Assembly (NCBI GenBank): GCA_964358895.1
Contig: CAYHPR010000008.1
Coordinates: 1 to 41,937, forward strand
Length of the DNA stretch: 41,937 bases
From: CAYHPR01 sp964358895
Lineage (GTDB): Archaea > Micrarchaeota > Micrarchaeia > CABMEP01
Direction of reading: 5' to 3'
The notes below the pieces were generated by a model. It made no database searches. It was not told the origin of the DNA and was given only the letters and a program-made list of their open reading frames with translations. Both the position numbers and the translations under genes were made by a program. This document shows, one piece after another, positions 14,495 through 22,560 of this stretch; the stretch's first letter is position 1, and the number at the start of each line of letters is the position of its first letter.

Positions 14495-15220
14495 TTGAAA
14501 AATGAAACTCGACTCGAAAATTCGAACAAACGATCTTGGATAAAGCTACTATTGATAATGGCAGGACTTCCACTGCTTAATTTCTTTTTGTCTTATGTGG
14601 TATTCAATGTCTTATCATATTTTTACGCAGCGGCAGGGAAGACATTTTTACTAATTCTTTACAGAGTCGTACTTACGCTTATAGAACTGGCAATTATATT
14701 TTACGTTATCTATCCATTCATGAAAGAAGAGAAAGACTCGCCGAAAAAGATGATAGGATATAAACGAGAAAATTTATTTTCTGATTTTAAGATTGGAATT
14801 GGACTTGCAGTAGTTGCATTTGTCCTTAATTTCATTTACTCGCCTATTGGAGATAGCATTGATCCTACTTACGAACAATCAGTGGTTGATTACTTCAAAA
14901 GTCAGCACATAGCGCTTAGACTTTTTGATTCAATTATGATCCCTATAACTGCAGGATTTGTAGAAGAAGTTGTATGGAGAGGGTATGGATATAGAAAAAC
15001 TAAAATGCTAACCGGTAACTTTCCTATTGGAATCCTTATCAGTTCACTCTCCTTTGCGTTCGTACATGGACAGCCGTATGTAATAGGTTTTGCTTTCCTT
15101 TACGGAGTTGTATTCTGCCTTGCTTATGAAAGAACTAAACGATTAATGCCATTAATGATAGGGCATTGGCTGTATGACTTTATTCAGTTCCTTTTACTGA
15201 TGGGCCAAGTAGGGTTTTAA
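14495..15220 (+). CDS. CPBP-family (Rce1/CAAX-like) intramembrane protease
   Basis: 241 residues, about seven membrane helices. The three catalytic motifs are present: EEVVWRG (EExxxR) near residue 156, FAFVHG (FxxxH) near 190, and HWLYD (HxxxD) near 228. The family includes eukaryotic Rce1 and bacterial bacteriocin-immunity and maturation proteases; the substrate here is unknown. No in-frame ATG exists near the front, and the TATA box supports the TTG at 14495. The IPP isomerase gene follows closely on the same strand. Confidence 0.88.
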   Translation: MKNETRLENSNKRSWIKLLLIMAGLPLLNFFLSYVVFNVLSYFYAAAGKTFLLILYRVVLTLIELAIIFYVIYPFMKEEKDSPKKMIGYKRENLFSDFKIGIGLAVVAFVLNFIYSPIGDSIDPTYEQSVVDYFKSQHIALRLFDSIMIPITAGFVEEVVWRGYGYRKTKMLTGNFPIGILISSLSFAFVHGQPYVIGFAFLYGVVFCLAYERTKRLMPLMIGHWLYDFIQFLLLMGQVGF

Positions 15221-15255
15221 ATCAGTAATTGGAGAGTAGAAACAAAGATGAAAAC

Positions 15256-16314
15256 ATGGCAAATAAAATAGAAAAACGAAAACACGAGCACGTACGCATT
15301 ACGCTAAACGAAGACGTAGAGAGCCGCAAAACAGCAGGCTTCGAAGACGTCGATCTTATTTACTGTGCACTTCCTGAGCTTAGTTATGATAAAATTGATA
15401 TCCGTTGTAAAATGTTTGGTTACACCGTTTCTGCACCGATCTACATAGAAGGGATGACAGGAGGTTACAAGGAAGGCGGTAAAATAAACGAAGGTTTAGC
15501 AAAAGCAGCTGAGGAGGAGAATGTTGCAATTGAGCTAGGATCGATGCGACCGATGCTCGAACACCCGGAACTTACTAACACTTACAAAATAAGAAATATT
15601 GCTAAATCCATACCGATAATAGCGAATATAGGGGTTGCACAGCTAAGAAAAAAAGAAACTATCAAAAAATTGATTAACGGTATTGCGACAATTGATGCGG
15701 ATGCACTTGCAATACACATTAATCCTTTGCAGGAACTGGTACAGCCAGAAGGTGACCGTGATTTTACTGGAATGCTAGACGCTATAGCCCAAACTTGGGA
15801 TTCTATTGATGTTCCGATTATTGTAAAAGAGGTTGGTGCAGGCATAAATGGAGACGTTGCATCTAAACTTGAAAAAGCAGGAGCAGATTATGTAAATATA
15901 TGTGGTATAGGCGGCACGTCTTGGACGGCGGTTGAATTATTCAGAGCAAGACAAGAAGGTAAACTTTCTATTTATAGAGATTTTGGGATTCCAACTGTAC
16001 CTGCAATTATCGATGCCAAAAGAATGCTGAAAAAAGCTAAAGTTATTGCATCAGGAGGCATCAGAAGCGGTCTTGATGCAGCCAAGTCTATTGCACTTGG
16101 TGCAGAATATGCTTCTGCAGCGTTGCCATTTCTTAAAGCGTATACAGCCGGAAGGCTTTCTGATGAATTGAGAATGTGGAAAAAAGAATTCAGAGCTGCA
16201 CTTTACCTTACAGGTGCACCCAACATAACTGAATTTAGAAAGAATGGAGCAATCATCACTGGAAAAACTGCCCAATATGTGAATGAACTAAAACGAATTG
16301 GAAAAATTGAGTAA
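15256..16314 (+). CDS. fni: Type 2 isopentenyl-diphosphate delta-isomerase (FMN-dependent)
   Basis: 352 residues of a TIM-barrel FMN enzyme that interconverts IPP and DMAPP for archaeal ether lipids. Family motifs include IEGMTGG, GSMRP, NIGVAQL, HINPLQELVQPEGD, IVKEVGAG, ICGIGGTSW and the phosphate-binding IASGGIRSG. FMN and NADPH are the usual cofactors. The TTG at 15229 gives nine extra residues. The ATG at 15256 fits the family's usual start (MANKIEKRKHEH) better; a ggag motif just after the TTG leaves some doubt. It probably shares a transcript with the upstream CPBP gene. Confidence 0.93.
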   Translation: MANKIEKRKHEHVRITLNEDVESRKTAGFEDVDLIYCALPELSYDKIDIRCKMFGYTVSAPIYIEGMTGGYKEGGKINEGLAKAAEEENVAIELGSMRPMLEHPELTNTYKIRNIAKSIPIIANIGVAQLRKKETIKKLINGIATIDADALAIHINPLQELVQPEGDRDFTGMLDAIAQTWDSIDVPIIVKEVGAGINGDVASKLEKAGADYVNICGIGGTSWTAVELFRARQEGKLSIYRDFGIPTVPAIIDAKRMLKKAKVIASGGIRSGLDAAKSIALGAEYASAALPFLKAYTAGRLSDELRMWKKEFRAALYLTGAPNITEFRKNGAIITGKTAQYVNELKRIGKIE

Positions 16315-16392
16315 ATAAATTGAAGTAAAAGTGATTAATCCTAACGGTAAGGATTAGAAAAAATATTTTCTTTGGCCATCAATTGCCTCAAA

Positions 16393-16401
16393 GTTTATAA
16401 G
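16393..16401 (+). promoter_or_regulatory. TATA box fixing the start of the repeat protein
   Basis: The motif gtttataag is centred 26 bases before ATG 16423. The longer frame would begin at TTG 16372, upstream of this box, so it is rejected. Confidence 0.6.
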
Positions 16402-16422
16402 CCAGATATTCCTCATACTAAC

Positions 16423-17361
16423 ATGCCTTCAAAACAATTGATTGCGCCTATCTTGTCTATTGAACAAGAGATAAGAACTTTGAACGGGCCAGAGAAGTTT
16501 TCTCAATTTAAAAGTTACATTTTAACCAAAAAAGGACAAACTACTTTAACAGAATTATTAAAAACAATAGATGGAAGACGATCGATTGTTAATCTGCTTA
16601 AAGAAACTGACAACTCTACTAAGATGTTCAATGAAGTTTTTCAGACAAAGGAAGGACGGGAAACTACTGTAAGATTTATGGTTTCTGAAAATGGCCAAAG
16701 AGCTCTAAAAGATCTTTCAGTTACAGTTGAGGGTGGAAAAACTATCGACAATCTTTTTAAAACGTGGAATGGAAAAAAAGTTGTTTCGTCAATGATTTTA
16801 TCTAAAGAAGGACGAAAAACTGCTTTCCTAATAATTACCTATTCAACTTTTCAAAAAATAAAGGAAGAAAAAAATATCTCACAATTTCAACCAACGGAAT
16901 ATGGTATAAAATTCAGAGAGTATTTTAATTCGAACGAAGGAAAAGCGAGACTTGCTCAAAAATTAGAAACTAAAGAAGGTAAAAAAGAAGTCATAAGTTT
17001 TTTTAGAACCACGGAAGCGAGAGCTGTTTTCAGGGATGTGTTTAAAACCGCGGAAGGAAGAAATAGAACCGTTGAATTAATGATCAGTAATGATGGAAGA
17101 GAAGTGTTAAAGAAATTAGCAAACACACGTGAAGGGATGGAGATGATATCGGGAGATCTGTGGAATACTAATAATGGAAGAAAAGTTGTTCAAGAATTAC
17201 TGAGAACTAAAGAGGGGAGATTAACTACCTTAGAGATTATAGCCCATGAGGGAATAATAAACCAAGCTGCGGTTTTTATTATTGGTAAAGAACAGCTTCT
17301 CAAAGCCCTCGAAGATGTTGGTAAAGGAATAGAAGTTTACCAAGTTCCAACCCAACCATAG
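16423..17361 (+). CDS. Orphan protein built of about 17 thirteen-residue repeats
   Basis: 312 residues. From about residue 34 to the end, the chain divides into units of 13 (occasionally 12-14) residues with pattern [T/S]-x-[E/N]-G-[R/K]-x5-[L/F]-x-x, for example TKEGRETTVRFMV, TVEGGKTIDNLFK, TAEGRNRTVELMI and SNDGREVLKKLAN. One irregular break lies near residues 125-150. Each unit looks like a Thr/Ser-capped short helix, so a helical solenoid is likely. There is no signal peptide or membrane segment. I do not recognise this repeat as a known family. It sits alone between the IPP isomerase and GluRS genes with its own leaderless promoter. Confidence 0.7.
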   Translation: MPSKQLIAPILSIEQEIRTLNGPEKFSQFKSYILTKKGQTTLTELLKTIDGRRSIVNLLKETDNSTKMFNEVFQTKEGRETTVRFMVSENGQRALKDLSVTVEGGKTIDNLFKTWNGKKVVSSMILSKEGRKTAFLIITYSTFQKIKEEKNISQFQPTEYGIKFREYFNSNEGKARLAQKLETKEGKKEVISFFRTTEARAVFRDVFKTAEGRNRTVELMISNDGREVLKKLANTREGMEMISGDLWNTNNGRKVVQELLRTKEGRLTTLEIIAHEGIINQAAVFIIGKEQLLKALEDVGKGIEVYQVPTQP

Positions 17362-17419
17362 AACAAGTGTTACATATAACTATTTATCTTTTTTACTGTT
17401 GAAATAGAAAGGGGAGAAA

Positions 17420-19108
17420 TTGAAGGATATTATTGAAGATATTGTTAGGAAGTATGCTCTGAAAAATGCTAAGGAATATGGCAAGGCAGAGATGGGAGCA
17501 GTAATTGGCAAAGTGATTGCTGAGATTCCGAATGCAAAAAAAGAAATATCGAAGATAATGCCAGTTATCAAAAAAGTTATAGGAGAAGTGAACGCCTTAA
17601 CTACTGAACAGATTGATACAGAAGTTAAGAGATATACTTTCGAAGAGAAAAAAGTTGAAGAAAGGCATGTCAAGCTGCCTCCGCCAACTGACAACGTTGT
17701 TACGCGTTTTGCACCTGAACCTTCCGGATACCTTCATTTGGGACATGCAAAAGCAGTATTTCTTGCGCATGAAGCAAAAAAGGAATATGGAGGAAAATTT
17801 TATCTAAGACTAGACGACACAAATCCAGAACTTGCAAAACAGGAATATGTTGACGCAATCAAACAAGACTTAAACTGGATGGGAATTACCTGGGATGCAG
17901 AAGAATTTTCATCTGACTTTATGGGCCTATTTTATGAATATGCAACGGAACTCATCAAAAAAGGCGGTGCGTATGTGTGCGATTGCACACCTGAATTGGT
18001 TAAGCTAAATAGAAGAGAAAGAAAAGAATGTTCTTGCAGAAGAAAAGCTATAAAGCCGAATATAACTGATTTTGAAAAGATGATAGGTGACGAATTCAAA
18101 GAAGGTAAAGTGATAGTTAGATTCATGGGAAACATGAAATCTCAAAATTCTGTGATGCGTGACCCGACGCTAATGCGGATTAATAAGAAAGAACATTTTA
18201 GACAGGGAGACAAGTATGTTGCTTGGCCAACTTATGACTTTGCAACTCCAATCCTTGATTCTATAAGGGGAATCAGTCATGCAATGAGATCGAAGGAATA
18301 TGAATTAAGAGATGAGCTTTACTTTGCAGTTCTTGATGCACTAGGACTAAACAAGCCACAAGTTGTATCATTTTCAAGATTGGAAATAAAAAATAATCCA
18401 ACAAGCAAAAGGGTCCTGAGGGAACTTGTACAAAAGAAACTAGTAAGTGGATGGGATGATCCACGGCTACTTACCATTCAAGGATTGAGAAGAAGAGGAT
18501 TCCTCGCAGAAGCGATCAGAGAATTTGGCCTATCTTTTGGCATGGGTAAGGCAGAGTCAAAGGAAGCCACTTTAGAGCCATTAATCGTGGAAAGTAGAAA
18601 ATTATTTGATCCAGTTTCAAAAAGATTATTTTTTGTTAAGGATCCAATTGTACTTGAGATAAAAGGCTATAGTAAAAAAGTTTCCATTCCATTCCACTCT
18701 GAAAAGGAACCTGGAACTAGAGAGTTTATAATTGATGAAAAGCTGTTTGTTGATAAAAATGATATAGAGATTGGGGACACCGTCAGACTCAAAGACCTGT
18801 GTACGGTTAAAATTGAAAAAAAAGACAAAGGTTCAGCAGAAGCAACAGTTATTGAAACAGATAAAATTCCAGAAAAGAAAATTCAGTGGATCCCTTTTGA
18901 TGCTTTTGTAAATGTAGAGGTTCTAAAACCCGGAGATTTACTAACTGAAGATAAAATAAATAAAAACAGCTTAATTACATTTAACGGGTATGCTGAAAAA
19001 GCAGCTGAACAGCTGAAGGATGGAGAAGTTGTTCAGTTTATAAGATTTGGATTCGTAAAACTTGACAAGAAAGAAAGCGATAAATTGACTTTTATTTTTA
19101 CTGCCTAG
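17420..19108 (+). CDS. gltX: Glutamyl-tRNA synthetase, archaeal type
   Basis: 562 residues of class I GluRS with archaeal/eukaryal-type C-terminal beta barrels (about residues 390-562) rather than the bacterial helical anticodon domain. The HIGH-equivalent HLGH lies near residue 107 within PEPSGYLHLGHAKA. The KMSKS-equivalent is PTSKR near 327, after SRLEIKNN. Archaeal GluRS normally charges both tRNA-Glu and tRNA-Gln, with GatDE correcting the latter; GatDE is not in this window. The start is TTG 17420 with a ggggag Shine-Dalgarno at 17410-17415. An about 85-residue helical N-terminal extension precedes the catalytic fold, as is usual in archaea. Confidence 0.95.
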   Translation: MKDIIEDIVRKYALKNAKEYGKAEMGAVIGKVIAEIPNAKKEISKIMPVIKKVIGEVNALTTEQIDTEVKRYTFEEKKVEERHVKLPPPTDNVVTRFAPEPSGYLHLGHAKAVFLAHEAKKEYGGKFYLRLDDTNPELAKQEYVDAIKQDLNWMGITWDAEEFSSDFMGLFYEYATELIKKGGAYVCDCTPELVKLNRRERKECSCRRKAIKPNITDFEKMIGDEFKEGKVIVRFMGNMKSQNSVMRDPTLMRINKKEHFRQGDKYVAWPTYDFATPILDSIRGISHAMRSKEYELRDELYFAVLDALGLNKPQVVSFSRLEIKNNPTSKRVLRELVQKKLVSGWDDPRLLTIQGLRRRGFLAEAIREFGLSFGMGKAESKEATLEPLIVESRKLFDPVSKRLFFVKDPIVLEIKGYSKKVSIPFHSEKEPGTREFIIDEKLFVDKNDIEIGDTVRLKDLCTVKIEKKDKGSAEATVIETDKIPEKKIQWIPFDAFVNVEVLKPGDLLTEDKINKNSLITFNGYAEKAAEQLKDGEVVQFIRFGFVKLDKKESDKLTFIFTA

Positions 19109-19131
19109 AATAAACCCTTGAAAAATGATAG

Positions 19132-19167
19132 ATTTTTAAATAGTAAATTACTATGGAATTACTATGG
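19132..19167 (+). promoter_or_regulatory. vapB promoter with overlapping operator
   Basis: A TATA-like tttttaaata (19132-19141) is followed at once by a perfect 15-base palindrome, atagtaa-a-ttactat (19140-19154), and by a direct repeat of aattactatgg (19146-19156, 19157-19167). The elements span the expected transcription start, the right place for autorepression by the antitoxin. A ggtgat Shine-Dalgarno (19166-19171) follows. Confidence 0.65.
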
Positions 19168-19174
19168 TGATAAA

Positions 19175-19372
19175 ATGACCACTGCACTGACTATAGAATT
19201 CAAAGGCGTTCTAGAGAAGGCACTAAAAGAAATGATCAGAAAAGGATACGTTAAAACAAAAACAGAAGCAGTCAGATATGCTGTACTTCATTATGTAGAA
19301 GAAATGGGGCTGATAAAGGAAGGGATACATAAGAGGGCAGAAAAATACGCATATGAAGAAATAAAGGGATAA
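19175..19372 (+). CDS. vapB: VapB-like ribbon-helix-helix antitoxin
   Basis: 65 residues: an N-terminal strand (TTALTIEF) and two helices (residues 10-40, with KTKTEAVRYAVLHYVEEM) typical of ribbon-helix-helix antitoxins, then a charged tail likely to wrap the toxin. ATG 19175 is chosen because of the ggtgat ribosome site four bases upstream; the TTG at 19118 lies before the promoter. The toxin start follows its stop by one base. The product should neutralise VapC and repress the operon through the repeats at 19140-19167. Confidence 0.8.
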   Translation: MTTALTIEFKGVLEKALKEMIRKGYVKTKTEAVRYAVLHYVEEMGLIKEGIHKRAEKYAYEEIKG

Positions 19373-19373
19373 C

Positions 19374-19757
19374 GTGTATGTTGACAGCGATATAATTTAT
19401 GCATTACTAAGACCTGAAGACAGGCTTAGGGAACTTGCAAGAAGAATCATCCAAAGAGATAAGAAAATTTACACTTCGATTATAACTGTGTTGGAATTAC
19501 AGCTTGTGGCAAAAAGAGAAATTAGTGAGATCTACAGCCAAAAAATGCTAGAAGAGATAAAGGCAATTTTGCCAGATCTAGTCTTCAAAGAATACACGCA
19601 GGATACGATTAACAAAAGTTCCTTTCTTAGAAAGAAATATGGCCTTGGAATATTCGATTCGATCCATGCTGCAACCTCTTTTATGAATGACAAATTGATA
19701 GCTTCCACGGACCATATATACGACAGGATAAACGGGTTAGAACGGGTAGCTAAATAA
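19374..19757 (+). CDS. vapC: VapC-like PIN-domain ribonuclease toxin
   Basis: 127 residues of PIN fold. Acidic residues expected to bind metal are visible: Asp4/Asp6 (YVDSDIIY), Glu41 (TVLELQL), Asp95 (GIFDSIHAAT) and Asp113 (STDHIYD). VapC toxins cut tRNA or rRNA; the target here is unknown. The start is GTG 19374, one base after the antitoxin stop, so translation is coupled. RNase Z follows within a few bases and may be read through from the same promoter. Confidence 0.85.
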   Translation: MYVDSDIIYALLRPEDRLRELARRIIQRDKKIYTSIITVLELQLVAKREISEIYSQKMLEEIKAILPDLVFKEYTQDTINKSSFLRKKYGLGIFDSIHAATSFMNDKLIASTDHIYDRINGLERVAK

Positions 19758-19768
19758 TAGTGATAAAA

Positions 19769-20653
19769 ATGCTAAGATTTGTTGTACTTGGATCGGGAGC
19801 TGCTGTGCCGTCACCTGAAAGGAACTTGTGCAGTATTGCTATGAAAATAGAAGGAGATGTCTATCTTATAGATTGTGGGGAGAGCACACAGAGACAAATG
19901 ATGAAACTGGGAATCAGTTATGGCAAAGTGAGGATGATAATGATCACACATCTGCACGGCGATCATATCTACGGCATTCCTGGATTGGTATACACATTAA
20001 AACTGGGTGAAAGAAAAGAGCCACTACTTATTGTTGGACCAAAGGGAACTGAGGAAAGACTGATGCAGTTAATTGGTAAGAAGATAGATTTTGTCCAGAT
20101 CAAAGAAATTGATGAAGGTTGGTCTTTTCCTATCGACGAAGCAAAATTTGTTGCATTTCCCGTTGAACATAAAGTTCCGACACTCGGATATGCATATGTT
20201 GAAGAGGAGAAGAGAAGATTTGATAAGGAAAAGTGTGAAGAACTTGGAATAAAGGGGAGAGCATTCAAGACACTTGAAACTAAAGGCGAAGTTGAGGTTA
20301 AAGGTAAAAAAATTAAAATTGAAGATGTCACTTATAAGAAAGAAGGCAAAAAAGTAGTGTTCAGTGGTGATACAAGATATTCGAAGAGAGTAGTATCCGC
20401 TGCCGAAGGCGCAGATCTTCTTTTCCATGAAGCTACGTTCATGGAAGACATGAAAGAAAAGGCAGAGGAAGACATGCATTCAACAGTTAGCGATGCTGCA
20501 CGTGTTGCGAAAGAAGCGGGAGTCAAACAGCTAGTTGTTTATCATATCAGTAATAGATATATGCGAAAAGATATGGAAGCATTTGAAAAGGAAGGAAAAA
20601 AAATATTTGAGAATCTGACTGTGGCTAAAGATGGAACTGAAATCCTTTTATAG
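19769..20653 (+). CDS. rnz: Ribonuclease Z (tRNase Z)
   Basis: About 294 residues of metallo-beta-lactamase fold. The HLHGDH metal motif is near residues 61-66. Also visible are GSGAAVPSPERN at the front, FSGDTRYS with the bridging Asp near 200, HEATF, and the VYHISNRY end motif characteristic of RNase Z rather than a general hydrolase. It removes 3' trailers from tRNA precursors. ATG 19769 is preferred over GTG 19760. The gene follows vapC by 11 bases, so an essential tRNA-processing gene probably shares a transcript with a toxin-antitoxin pair. Confidence 0.93.
   Translation: MLRFVVLGSGAAVPSPERNLCSIAMKIEGDVYLIDCGESTQRQMMKLGISYGKVRMIMITHLHGDHIYGIPGLVYTLKLGERKEPLLIVGPKGTEERLMQLIGKKIDFVQIKEIDEGWSFPIDEAKFVAFPVEHKVPTLGYAYVEEEKRRFDKEKCEELGIKGRAFKTLETKGEVEVKGKKIKIEDVTYKKEGKKVVFSGDTRYSKRVVSAAEGADLLFHEATFMEDMKEKAEEDMHSTVSDAARVAKEAGVKQLVVYHISNRYMRKDMEAFEKEGKKIFENLTVAKDGTEILL
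20644..20653 (+). promoter_or_regulatory. TATA box of the ART-like orphan
   Basis: The motif ccttttatag is centred 25 bases before GTG 20674 and overlaps the last codons of rnz. Confidence 0.55.
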
Positions 20654-20673
20654 CAGAAACACGCCAATATAAC

Positions 20674-21270
20674 GTGCAACAAGAACGGAATCTATCAAGG
20701 AGTATAGCTTGTATAAAACAAGATAGAACGTTTAATACACTAAACACTCTAACGGAAAAATTCGTAAACAAACAACCTGTACGATTTAAAGACTATTTTA
20801 AAATGCCAGTCTATCTACATTACACAAAGCTAGCCAACCTCTCAAGTATACTTAAAGAGGGAGTAATCTCTCCTAACTTTGCTATGGAAAAAAGTTTGAC
20901 GATAAAAAGAAATTTTGATTATACTACGATGTTTTTCATATATCCTGAGGAGTACAAGAAGTATGTATGTGTGTTCGACAATACTAAAAATAAAAAATTT
21001 GAAGAAATTTTAGAGACCCACACATATGGCAATATATTACTGGTGATTAATCCGGATGGATTGAACGTAAGAGTACCGGAGGAAAGTTTGTTGAATCATT
21101 GCTTTTCAACCGAATTGCTAGTCCGGGATCAAATAAAGGCTGAGATGATCCTAGCAATAAGACTACCTCACCCAAGAGTTCTAGAAAAAGTTCCGAGAGA
21201 ATATCTACAAGAGATCAATTCTTTAACTAAAACGAACTCAATACAACTATATTTTGATTTAGACAACTAG
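20674..21270 (+). CDS. Orphan protein resembling ADP-ribosyltransferase-fold enzymes
   Basis: 198 residues. The phrase YLHYTKLANLSSILKEGVI (residues 47-64) matches the opening His motif of DarT/DUF4433-like and related ADP-ribosyltransferases, in which a His precedes a helix ending 'IL-x-x-G-(I/L)'. A later FSTELLVRDQIKAEMILAI (Glu147) matches the catalytic-Glu strand, where an acidic residue precedes 'LV-x-D-x-I'. An H-Y-E-type active site is therefore plausible. No DarG-like macrodomain antitoxin is adjacent. The start is GTG 20674 by TATA spacing. The fold call is inference from two motifs; it could be a toxin, an RNA or DNA modifier, or a dead homologue. Confidence 0.5.
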   Translation: MQQERNLSRSIACIKQDRTFNTLNTLTEKFVNKQPVRFKDYFKMPVYLHYTKLANLSSILKEGVISPNFAMEKSLTIKRNFDYTTMFFIYPEEYKKYVCVFDNTKNKKFEEILETHTYGNILLVINPDGLNVRVPEESLLNHCFSTELLVRDQIKAEMILAIRLPHPRVLEKVPREYLQEINSLTKTNSIQLYFDLDN

Positions 21271-21290
21271 AATAAGTAGATTATTAGAAT

Positions 21291-22256
21291 TTAAGAGCTA
21301 TTTGAAGTGTTTGAGGTTGAAGTGTTTGAAGTCGTTGTGTTAGTATTATTTCCTGTTTTATTTTCTTTTCTTTCCTCACGCTCAGCTGTTTTATTTGCTC
21401 TTACCTGTTCTTTAACTTCTTTTCTAAGATCAGCAATTACTTCCTTTACTGACTTGAATGCATCTCTAACTTGTTTGTTTGCTGCTTTAATCAGAGCATG
21501 GCCATCTTGGAAGTTCTTCTCGGCATCTTGAACAGTTGTTATTGAAAGGAAGACTGTTCTTGCTTGTGAAACATTCATTCTAGCCGTATCAATTGCTGTC
21601 TTCAAATTAACAAGAGCTGTATCGACAGTGGTTGTGTTTATGCCCTTAGCATTGGATTCTGCCGTCTTTTGAGTCAAATTTGCATAAAGTTCATCTGCTT
21701 TTCCTAGTGCAAAATTTGCCTTGCCTACGAGAATAATTCCAACAATCTTCTTTACAAGTGATCTCTCTTTTTCCCATTCTGCTTTAATAGCATCTGATAC
21801 ATTTTTGATATCTGATCGATTAGTTATTGCAGATACATTTGTCTTAAAAGCGCTTATCGATGCAATGTAAGAATCAACTTCATTAAGAAGCAATGTGCGG
21901 TCACTCTCATTGATATATTTAGTGCTTATTCCTTCTATTCTTACACGAGTCATGTTTAGCCAGCTTATGTGGTTGTCGATGTGCTTGTTCATTGCATCTT
22001 TTGTTGCATTTATAGTAGTGTTAATATCTGTTTTATTAGCTTTGAAATCATCTCTTGCTTTCTCAAAAGCTGTTTTTGCTGCCTTGTAATTTTCTTGTGC
22101 TTTTTCAAAAGCATTTTTTGCTGCTTCAAATCTGTCTTTTGCTGTTTGGTTATCATTCAAGTCTTCTTGATCCGGACTTGCTGAAACTATGCTCATTAAT
22201 AACATTACTGAAAAGACCGCAACCGCGAAGTTAATTCCGTTAAATTTCGTATTCAT
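21291..22256 (-). CDS. Secreted, N-glycosylation-rich coiled-coil protein
   Basis: About 321 residues. A signal peptide (residues 1-26, ending MSIVSA) is followed by an Ala/Lys/Glu coiled coil with near-repeats (AAKNAFEKAQENYKAAKTAF). About 20 Asn-x-Ser/Thr sequons occur in the chain, many in the Thr/Asn/Ser tail (TSNTSTSNTSNSS). It should be an exported, heavily glycosylated surface or periplasmic-type protein. ATG 22256 is taken; GTG 22265 directly touches the stop of the upstream lipoprotein gene, so co-expression is likely. No family is recognised. Confidence 0.75.
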   Translation of the reverse strand: MNTKFNGINFAVAVFSVMLLMSIVSASPDQEDLNDNQTAKDRFEAAKNAFEKAQENYKAAKTAFEKARDDFKANKTDINTTINATKDAMNKHIDNHISWLNMTRVRIEGISTKYINESDRTLLLNEVDSYIASISAFKTNVSAITNRSDIKNVSDAIKAEWEKERSLVKKIVGIILVGKANFALGKADELYANLTQKTAESNAKGINTTTVDTALVNLKTAIDTARMNVSQARTVFLSITTVQDAEKNFQDGHALIKAANKQVRDAFKSVKEVIADLRKEVKEQVRANKTAEREERKENKTGNNTNTTTSNTSTSNTSNSS

Positions 22257-22265
22257 TTTAATCAC

Positions 22266-22526
22266 TTAAACTGTAAAATCATTAGAGTCTGGCGGATTCA
22301 TTGTCGATTCTGTTTGATCAGTGCTAGATATGGCCGAGTCAGTAGCTGAAATAGCATTTTGTTCAGGAGTTTCAGTTGTAGTTGGAATTGTTGTTACGTT
22401 TGTAGGTGTTGTCGATACAACCGGTTTCTCTACTGCTGGCTGTTTTTCAGTTTGCTTTGGCTGACCTAAACAACCGAATATCAGAAGCGATAAAATCAAC
22501 ACACCGATTATAACAAAATTTTTCAT
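22266..22526 (-). CDS. Small Thr/Pro-rich lipoprotein
   Basis: 86 residues from ATG 22526. A hydrophobic signal segment ends LLIFGC, an acceptable lipobox with the Cys near residue 19, followed by an unstructured Thr/Pro/Ser chain (TTIPTTTETPEQ) suited to O-glycosylation. A TATA box at 22547-22556 sits 26 bases before this ATG, so the longer frame from 22586 is rejected. It lies between an unknown 137-residue gene and the glycosylated coiled-coil gene. The likely role is a cell-surface anchor or spacer. Confidence 0.7.
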   Translation of the reverse strand: MKNFVIIGVLILSLLIFGCLGQPKQTEKQPAVEKPVVSTTPTNVTTIPTTTETPEQNAISATDSAISSTDQTESTMNPPDSNDFTV

Positions 22527-22546
22527 AAAATCATCACAACATTTGA

Positions 22547-22556
22547 ATTTATAAAT
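22547..22556 (-). promoter_or_regulatory. TATA box of the lipoprotein gene
   Basis: Minus-strand atttataaat, 26 bases before ATG 22526; it decides the start. Confidence 0.6.
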
Positions 22557-22560
22557 ATTC

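Noticed and set aside
16372..16422. TTG-initiated N-terminal extension of the repeat protein
   Set aside because: The TATA box at 16393-16401 lies inside it and points to ATG 16423.
19118..19174. TTG-initiated extension of VapB
   Set aside because: Lies upstream of the TATA box and operator; ATG 19175 has a ggtgat ribosome site.
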